Shown here: positions 59,084 to 64,000 of the stretch, in pieces
How positions within the stretch are numbered: position 1 is the stretch's first letter
Layout of the letters: the number at the start of each line of letters is the position of its first letter
Source of the DNA: Candidatus Eisenbacteria bacterium
GTDB taxonomy: Bacteria > Eisenbacteria > RBG-16-71-46
Direction: 5' to 3'
NCBI GenBank assembly: GCA_020847735.1
Contig: JADLBL010000011.1
Coordinates: 39,923-103,922, forward strand
DNA: 64,000 nucleotides
Notes under the pieces: model-generated
Told to the model about the DNA's origin: nothing
The model's input: the letters and a program-made list of their open reading frames with translations, nothing else
Databases searched by the model: none
Program-made: the position numbers and the translations under genes

Positions 59084-59434
59084 ATGCGTCGATTCAAGTC
59101 GAATCGGTGGTGGATCCTCATCCTGGCGATCGTGCTGAGCGTCGCGGGTGTTGTCCTCGTGCCCGCCGTCGGACTTGCCGACAGGGGCAGCGACGGCGTC
59201 ATCGGCAACAACCCGAGCGATGGCAGCGGCCCTCCAGACCCGCAGGGAACGGGTGATCCCGATTCTCCGTCCGGGTCCGGCAAGGCCAACCTCCAGTTGG
59301 GAGGCGGCACGTACTACGGGACCATCGGCTCCTCCGGCGTGGGTGACGCCGCGGAGTCGGGCCTGGCCCCCGCCTGGAAGTTGAGGATTCGCATCGCGCT
59401 GGGCGTGCTCAAGACCTTCTACCTCCGCTTCTGA
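59084..59434 (+). CDS. small exported peptide C ahead of the second TPR-sigma-54 regulator
   Basis: 116 aa. A basic start (RRFKSNRWW) and hydrophobic core (ILILAIVLSVAGVVLVPAVGLA) make a signal peptide. The mature part is Gly/Ser/Pro/Asp-rich (DGSGPPDPQGTGDPDSPSGSGK) and ends in a basic amphipathic segment (APAWKLRIRIALGVLKTFYLRF). The GPP...GDPD phrase and the amphipathic C-terminal part recall peptides A and B. ATG 59084 has a GAGGA ribosome site. The stop is 58 nt before the regulator. No known family. Confidence 0.68.
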   Translation: MRRFKSNRWWILILAIVLSVAGVVLVPAVGLADRGSDGVIGNNPSDGSGPPDPQGTGDPDSPSGSGKANLQLGGGTYYGTIGSSGVGDAAESGLAPAWKLRIRIALGVLKTFYLRF

Positions 59435-59492
59435 ACCGGGCGGAACGAGGGTCACGAACAGCCCGGCACTCGTCGTACGTCCGGAGTTCGGT

Positions 59493-61919
59493 GTGCCGAT
59501 GGTTGACCGGAACGATATCGCGCACCTCGAAGAACGGCTGGCGGTCGGCTCCGCGCCCGGCGCGGAGCCGAGCCTGGCCGATCTCGAGTTGCTCGCCGAC
59601 CTCTATATCCAGGCGGATCACTACCTGCCCGCGCTGGAGACCATTGACTGCCTGCTTTCCCTGCCGGCGGCTCGGACTCTGTCGCGCACGCGCCGAGCGG
59701 CCCTCGAAAGCAGGGCCGTCGCCTGCCGCCTCGCGCGCGGGGACAGCCCCGCGGCCCTCGCGCAGTGCCGCGAGTTGCTGGCCGACGAGGCTTCCTACGA
59801 TTCCCCGGCGCTTTGCTCGCGTTTGCACCTGCTCTGTGCCCGGGCGTGCCTCGACCTCGGGCGGATCGAGGATGCGCGGGCTTCCGCGGAACGCGGATTG
59901 AAGCTCGCCGACTCGATCGCCGACCTCGCGCTCTCGGCCAACGCGCTCACCTGGCTCGGAGTCGCGGCGTATCGCGCCGGCGAGCTGGCGATCGCCCGCG
60001 ACCACACGGAGCAGGCCATCGCGCTCTACCGTCGGCTCGGGGACGAGTTGAGCGCCGCGCGTGCGCGCAACAATCTCGGACTGATCCACAAGAATCTCTG
60101 CGAGTGGGACGGCGCGATCGCGCACTTCCGCTCGGCGCTCGAGGTCTACGAGCGCAGCGGTCACTTCGCCGACACCGCCAATCCGCTCATGAATCTGGGC
60201 ATCGTCCAGCAGAAGATGGGCGACTGGCAGCGCGCCGCCGACACCTACCGTGAGTGCGAGCAGGTCCTGCTGCGGATCGGCGAGGACCTGCGGCTCGCGC
60301 GGGTCGCCATCGGGCTCGGCAACGTCGCGCGGCTGCAGCGCCGCTTTCCGGACGCCGAGTCGCACCTGCTGGCGGCGCTCGAGCGCGCGCGGCGATTGAG
60401 CGCCCGGCGCGAGGAGGTGCTGGCCCTCGAGTTCCTGGGCGAACTGGACTACGACCGCGACCGTCCCGAGCGGGCGCTCGCGCGTTACCAGGAGGCGCTC
60501 GCGCTCGCGGCGCGTACGGCCCCCGAGGGTGACCTGGTGGTCGAGCTCGAACGTCGCCGCGCCGAGGCCCTGCGTGTTCTCGGCCGGCTCGATGAGGCCG
60601 ACGAAGCCTGCGGCCGGTCGCGCCGGCTGGCGCGCCTGACCGACGATCGCTTCGAATACGCCGCGACCCATCGCGTGGCGGGCGAAATCGCGCTCGCACG
60701 CGGCCGGGTCGCGGATGCGTGCTCGCACCTCGAGTCGGCGAAGAGCCTGCTCCAGGACTGCCGCGAGCGCTTCGAACTGGCCCGTACCTGCCTTCTCCTT
60801 GGCCGGCATTCGGCGGACTCCCGCTCCCGGCGCGTCCACCTGTTCCGCGCCTGCGCTCTGTTCGCCGAGGTCGGAAGCGCGTACTGGCTCGCGCAGGCCG
60901 AGGACGAGCTGCAAAGGCTGATCGAGCCTGCGTCGCATGGCCCGTCGGCCGCCGCGGCCGCGCGCGTGGACACGGTCCTGGGCCGCCGGCACAGGGCCCC
61001 GGGTCTGGTCGCCTGCTCCCATGCCATGCGCCAGGTCGAGGCTCTGGCGCGGCGCGCCGCCGTGACCGACCTGTCGGTGCTCATCACCGGCGAGACGGGA
61101 ACCGGCAAGGAACTCGTCGCGCGCACCATCCATTCCCTTTCGCAACGCGCGGGCAGGCCGTTCCTGGCGGTCAACTGCGGCGCCCTGCGCGCCGACCTCG
61201 CACTCTCGCAGCTCTTCGGGCACCGCAAGGGCGCGTTCACCGGCGCTCACGCCGAGGGCGTGGGGCTGGTCGAGGCGGCCAACGGCGGCACCTTGTTCCT
61301 GGACGAGGTCGGCGAGCTGCCGCACGACGTCCAGGTGACGCTGCTTCGCTTCCTCGAAAGCGGCGAGTACCTGCGCCTCGGCGAGACGCAGGCGCGCCGT
61401 GCGGAAGTGCGCATCATTGCCGCGACGAATCGCGAGCTGCGTGGCAACGATGGCGAGAAGCACTTCCGGCGGGACCTGTTGTTCCGCCTGAACGAGATCG
61501 AGATCCGACTCCCGGCGCTGCGCGAGCGTGCCGAGGATGTCCTGCCGCTCGCCCGCCACTTCCTGTCCTTCTACGGCGGAATCGGCGCGCCTCACCTCGC
61601 GCCGGATGCCGAGGGGGTGCTCGCTTCGTTCGGCTGGCCGGGCAACGTGCGCGAGCTCGAGAACGTGATGAAGCGTATCGCGGCCCTGTGCGCGACCGAT
61701 GCACGAGTGACCGCCTCAGACGTGCTTCCGTTCCTCGCCGACGATGCGCAGGTCATCGCAAGAAGCGAGCGCACCGTCGAGCGCGCGAGCGCCGAACGAG
61801 AAGCGATCCTCGCGGCCTGGAAGCAGGCTCACGGCAACAAGAGCCGTCTCGCCGGCCTTCTGGGAGTCAGCCGCAAGACCCTGTACGCGCGGATCAAGCG
61901 ACTTCGAATCGAGCTCTAG
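59493..61919 (+). CDS. TPR-containing sigma-54 AAA+ regulator with intact GAFTGA
   Basis: 808 aa, no receiver domain. The N-terminal 490 residues hold TPR repeats (for example LSANALTWLGVAAYRAGELAIARDHTEQAIALYRRLGDE and NPLMNLGIVQQKMGDWQRAADTYRECE). AAA+ domain: Walker A TGETGTGKELVAR, GAFTGA (580-585), Walker B TLFLDEVGELP, GWPGNVRELENVMKR. Fis-type HTH: HGNKSRLAGLLGVSRKTLYARIKRL. The build equals that of the regulator at 38591, so they are paralogues. GTG 59493 is 6 nt after GGAG; ATG 59499 is an alternative. The exported peptide gene just upstream is its likely partner. Confidence 0.92.
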   Translation: MPMVDRNDIAHLEERLAVGSAPGAEPSLADLELLADLYIQADHYLPALETIDCLLSLPAARTLSRTRRAALESRAVACRLARGDSPAALAQCRELLADEASYDSPALCSRLHLLCARACLDLGRIEDARASAERGLKLADSIADLALSANALTWLGVAAYRAGELAIARDHTEQAIALYRRLGDELSAARARNNLGLIHKNLCEWDGAIAHFRSALEVYERSGHFADTANPLMNLGIVQQKMGDWQRAADTYRECEQVLLRIGEDLRLARVAIGLGNVARLQRRFPDAESHLLAALERARRLSARREEVLALEFLGELDYDRDRPERALARYQEALALAARTAPEGDLVVELERRRAEALRVLGRLDEADEACGRSRRLARLTDDRFEYAATHRVAGEIALARGRVADACSHLESAKSLLQDCRERFELARTCLLLGRHSADSRSRRVHLFRACALFAEVGSAYWLAQAEDELQRLIEPASHGPSAAAAARVDTVLGRRHRAPGLVACSHAMRQVEALARRAAVTDLSVLITGETGTGKELVARTIHSLSQRAGRPFLAVNCGALRADLALSQLFGHRKGAFTGAHAEGVGLVEAANGGTLFLDEVGELPHDVQVTLLRFLESGEYLRLGETQARRAEVRIIAATNRELRGNDGEKHFRRDLLFRLNEIEIRLPALRERAEDVLPLARHFLSFYGGIGAPHLAPDAEGVLASFGWPGNVRELENVMKRIAALCATDARVTASDVLPFLADDAQVIARSERTVERASAEREAILAAWKQAHGNKSRLAGLLGVSRKTLYARIKRLRIEL

Positions 61920-61950
61920 CGCCGACGCCCCCCTGGGCCCGCACGCACGC

Positions 61951-61977
61951 AGGACCCGCCCTCCTCGGGCGGGTCCT
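61951..61977 (+). terminator. intrinsic terminator of the second regulator
   Basis: Eleven-bp stem, AGGACCCGCCC with GGGCGGGTCCT, 5-nt loop, then TGTTGAGTTT. This is the clearest terminator hairpin in the window. Confidence 0.7.
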
Positions 61978-62010
61978 GTTGAGTTTGCGGCGATGCCGGA
62001 GCCGCACGAC

Positions 62011-62050
62011 GTGTTACCCGGGCCATGAAGTGTTACCCAGGCGGTAACAC
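62011..62050. promoter_or_regulatory. operator-like dyad and half-site (GTGTTACC)
   Basis: GTGTTACC at 62030-62037 and its exact inverse GGTAACAC at 62043-62050, separated by 5 nt, with another GTGTTACCC at 62011-62019. The dyad shape (8-bp arms, 5-nt spacer) is typical of sites bound by Fis-type HTH activators of sigma-54, and it lies right after such a gene. Confidence 0.6.
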
Positions 62051-62240
62051 CTGTTCTGGTAGCGTCAATCGCGGCCCCGGTGCGCGCGATCGTGCGGCGC
62101 TGTCACCTCGGAGCAGGTGACAGCCCATGGACGCGGCGCCATTCGCGTTCGACAGGTCTGGCCAGTGGCGTGTCCAAAGGCCGATGCGACGCAAGGACTT
62201 CGGCGGACACGGCCCCCTTCCTGTCCGCGTACTCCCTGAG

Positions 62241-62256
62241 TGGCACGCGAGGTGCT
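62241..62256 (+). promoter_or_regulatory. sigma-54-type (-24/-12) promoter
   Basis: TGGCACG, 4 nt, GTGCT: the GG and GC are 10 nt apart as required, with a perfect TGGCACG -24 box. It lies about 190 bp downstream of the GTGTTACC dyad, a normal enhancer distance. A chance match in a window this size cannot be excluded. Confidence 0.45.
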
Positions 62257-62664
62257 GAAGGAGATACGCGGATACGGGGATTCAAGCAGCATCCCTTCGC
62301 TTGCAGAGTTGCTTCGGCAGTTGCAGGGACCTCGCTGGGGGAGTGGGGTTCCAGGCTTGGCGGACCGCGTGGGGTCAGCACCTCCAGCCCGCGCGGTCAA
62401 CCAGGCCCCACCGGTTTCAGCTGTAGTCGCGAGGGCGCCGGAGCGCCCGGGCTCGTACCCAAATCGGTCATCCGGACCGGAAGCCCGCGCGAACGCGCGG
62501 CGAATGGCCGGAACGTCCAAGAAGGGGGATGGTCGCCCAGGAAATGGTTGGCGAAGCACAGTGGTGAGTAGAAGTTCGTAGCGGCAACAAAAAAAACGAA
62601 TACGCCCGGTCAACGAAGCCGTTGGAACGGAGGAGTTATTCCCGGTCGCTCCCTGTTCCATCGG

Positions 62665-62712
62665 GAAGAGGCAGTCGGAGGCGAGCGAGTCTCGCCCACC
62701 GGCTGCCTCTTC
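62665..62712. other. large imperfect hairpin
   Basis: GAAGAGGCAG (62665-62674) pairs with CTGCCTCTTC (62703-62712), and inside it GGCGAG (62680-62685) pairs with CTCGCC (62691-62696). It might close a transcript from the sigma-54-like promoter or be a structured RNA. No T-tract follows. Confidence 0.5.
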
Positions 62713-62791
62713 GAATTCCGGACCTCGCCTTCACCCCTGGGTTGTGCCCGGCTTGTGAGCGAGGGGGGACGCCGCGTGGGTCTTGCGGTCC

Positions 62792-62821
62792 TTGACACTG
62801 CCCCGAAGCGCTGACTATCTT
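62792..62821 (+). promoter_or_regulatory. promoter of the tRNA cluster
   Basis: TTGACA at 62792-62797, 18-bp spacer, TATCTT at 62816-62821, 31 nt ahead of the first tRNA. A perfect -35 box fits a strong stable-RNA promoter. Confidence 0.75.
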
Positions 62822-62852
62822 CCCGTGCGCTTTTCCTCGCTTCCGGGCGCGT

Positions 62853-62925
62853 GCTGGCGTAGCTCAATCGGTAGAGCATCTCATTTGTAATGAGGTGGTT
62901 GGGGGTTCGAGTCCCTTCGCCAGCT
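62853..62925 (+). tRNA. tRNA-Thr (anticodon TGT)
   Basis: Acceptor arms GCTGGCG and CGCCAGC pair fully; the D arm is GCTC...GAGC; the anticodon arm TCTCA-TTTGTAA-TGAGG gives anticodon TGT; the T arm has GGGGGTTCGAGTCCC. The 3' CCA is not encoded, unlike in the other three tRNAs here. Confidence 0.95.
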
Positions 62926-63033
62926 CTGTCTTGCCTGTCGGCCCTGATCCGGGGTCGCGCGGCCGCCGGCAGGCCGAGAGCAGTTGGGCCCGCCGCGGGC
63001 TGGATCCGCCCGGGCGGACGCATGTGGTGATGC

Positions 63034-63119
<86 letters not shown>

Positions 63120-63143
63120 TATCGAAGCCCGCGAATGAGTTGA

Positions 63144-63219
63144 GCGGGAATAGCTCAGCGGCTAGAGCATCGGCCTTCCAAGCCGAGGGTCGCGGGTTCG
63201 AATCCCGTTTCCCGCTCCA
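63144..63219 (+). tRNA. tRNA-Gly (anticodon TCC)
   Basis: Acceptor GCGGGAA pairs with TTCCCGC; anticodon arm TCGGC-CTTCCAA-GCCGA gives TCC; T arm with GTTCGAAT; CCA is encoded after the discriminator T. Confidence 0.95.
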
Positions 63220-63300
63220 ACTTTCCCCGCCCCGAGCAGGGTTCGCGCCGGCCCGCGCGCGCATGGTTCCTGAGTCGTCCGGTCTTTCAGGACTGAAAAT

Positions 63301-63321
63301 CTGACGCATTCCTTGCGTCAG
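63301..63321. terminator. possible hairpin between tRNA-Gly and the thrT-tuf promoter
   Basis: CTGACGCA (63301-63308) pairs perfectly with TGCGTCAG (63314-63321). No T-tract follows, so its use as a terminator is uncertain. The rest of 63220-63623 holds a promoter and no gene. Confidence 0.4.
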
Positions 63322-63417
63322 CCGCGGGAAGGCCGGATCGGCGCCCAGGCGGGAGCCCGGCGGCGCCCCTGCGACCGGACCCGACGGCGCAACCCCCGCT
63401 TTTTTCGAAGTTTGGCG

Positions 63418-63447
63418 TTGACACCCCGGCGCGAGGCTCACTAGATT
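63418..63447 (+). promoter_or_regulatory. promoter of tRNA-Thr(GGT)-tuf
   Basis: TTGACA at 63418-63423, 18-bp spacer, TAGATT at 63442-63447. It lies about 180 nt ahead of tRNA-Thr(GGT) and would allow tuf transcription apart from the first three tRNAs. Confidence 0.72.
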
Positions 63448-63623
63448 ACGCAGTTCGTGCAACGCCCCGACGACTTCCGCGAGCCGGAGGTCGTATCGGG
63501 GTGGTGTGTCTTCTCGCCGAGGACACCCCGCGCGAGCACACCCTCCCTACTGGTCGGTACTTCTGCCTGCCGCGATTCAACACCTCGCCGTGCCGTCCGT
63601 GTGGAGGGACGCGGTTGTCACGC

Positions 63624-63699
63624 GCCCACGTAGCTCAGTCGGTAGAGCATCTCCATGGTAAGGAGAAGGTCATCGGTTCGATTCCGATCGTGGGCTCCA
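63624..63699 (+). tRNA. tRNA-Thr (anticodon GGT)
   Basis: Acceptor GCCCACG pairs with CGTGGGC; anticodon arm TCTCC-ATGGTAA-GGAGA gives GGT; T arm GTTCGATT; CCA is encoded. It sits directly before tuf, as thrT does in E. coli. Confidence 0.95.
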
Positions 63700-63837
63700 C
63701 CCGAAGCACCGGCGCTGGGTCGGGTAGGCCGGCGGTGTTTCGGGCGGGTTGGGCAGGCAGGTACGTCGGGTAGCGCCCCGCGGGGCGTCGCTCCCGAAGC
63801 AACGAGAATCCAATTGCCCGCGGGACGCGGGCGGTGA

Positions 63838-64000
<163 letters not shown>

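Larger units (their letters stand above)
61978..62852. other. long region with regulatory signals but no supported gene
   Basis: About 870 nt. It holds an operator-like dyad (62030-62050), a half-site (62011-62019), a sigma-54-like promoter (62241-62256), an A8 run near 62589-62597, a large hairpin (62665-62712) and the tRNA promoter (62792-62821). ORFs such as 62240-62581 have poor codon use and no start after the promoter, so a small RNA from this promoter is as likely as a protein. Confidence 0.5.

Noticed and set aside
62240..62581. 113-codon frame starting MAREVLKEIRG after the tRNA-upstream region
   Set aside because: Its GTG lies inside the sigma-54-like promoter, before any transcript start, and third-position GC falls well below that of real genes here.

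Overview
The window is very GC-rich DNA from a bacterial chromosome, coding almost throughout. Housekeeping genes (rho, rpmE, prfA, prmC, murA, gmk, rpoZ, dnaB, radA, ispD, ispF, gltX, ddl, cysS, tuf) are mixed with secreted proteins that end in FlgD-like / Por-type C-terminal domains. It also has Mla-type lipid transport genes and many sigma-54 activators. Together this suggests a Gram-negative-type, uncultured FCB-related lineage; Candidatus Eisenbacteria is my best guess. That is an inference from gene content, not a proven placement.

Layout. 1-2110: NtrC-type response regulator and a YbbR protein. 2111-4255: rho with a promoter and a long leader. 4334-5822: DinB-like and TolB-like proteins. 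6076-13107: two translationally coupled secreted proteins, a large Kelch protein with all copper-radical-oxidase ligands and a BNR/sialidase-like protein; the first is out of frame at a C9 tract. 13126-20627: a membrane protein, rpmE, yqhQ-like, prfA, a four-gene insertion (membrane protein, thioredoxin-like protein, two tiny secreted Cys peptides), prmC, rhodanese and sufE. 20646-24313: DUF2752 and DUF1684 proteins on the minus strand, then murA and a methyltransferase. 24425-30545: a CzcCBA-type metal efflux operon led by a small Cys/His-rich exported protein. 30788-36849: selB, an HNH nuclease, a histidine phosphatase, a shortened NFACT-R protein and a sorted secreted protein. 36995-41126: zinc-ribbon protein, then a tandemly duplicated peptide/regulator module. 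41343-47050: yicC-gmk-rpoZ-coaBC-udg-dnaB. 47055-49508: mlaE-mlaF-mlaD. 49567-52710: radA-ybaK-ispD-ispF. 52834-58835: gltX, ddl, M42 peptidase, mscS, cysS. 58906-61977: a second peptide plus TPR-sigma-54 regulator module. 62011-62712: an apparent sigma-54 control region without a clear gene. 62792-64000: tRNA-Thr(TGT), Tyr, Gly, Thr(GGT) and the start of tuf, the same order as E. coli thrU-tyrU-glyT-thrT-tufB.

The most interesting candidate system is the pairing, seen twice, of a short exported peptide gene with a gene for a cytoplasmic TPR protein fused to a sigma-54 AAA+ domain and a Fis-type HTH. In one locus the peptide and regulator overlap by 4 nt, and the peptide gene plus the 5' end of the regulator gene has been tandemly duplicated. 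The architecture recalls RRNPP peptide quorum sensing (TPR receptor plus exported propeptide), but with a sigma-54 activator as the output. Downstream of the second regulator lie a dyad GTGTTACC / GGTAACAC and a sigma-54-type promoter about 190 bp further on. The peptide-sensing role is an inference.

Promoters I can recognise mostly have an 18-bp spacer between TTGnnn and TAnnTT-like boxes.
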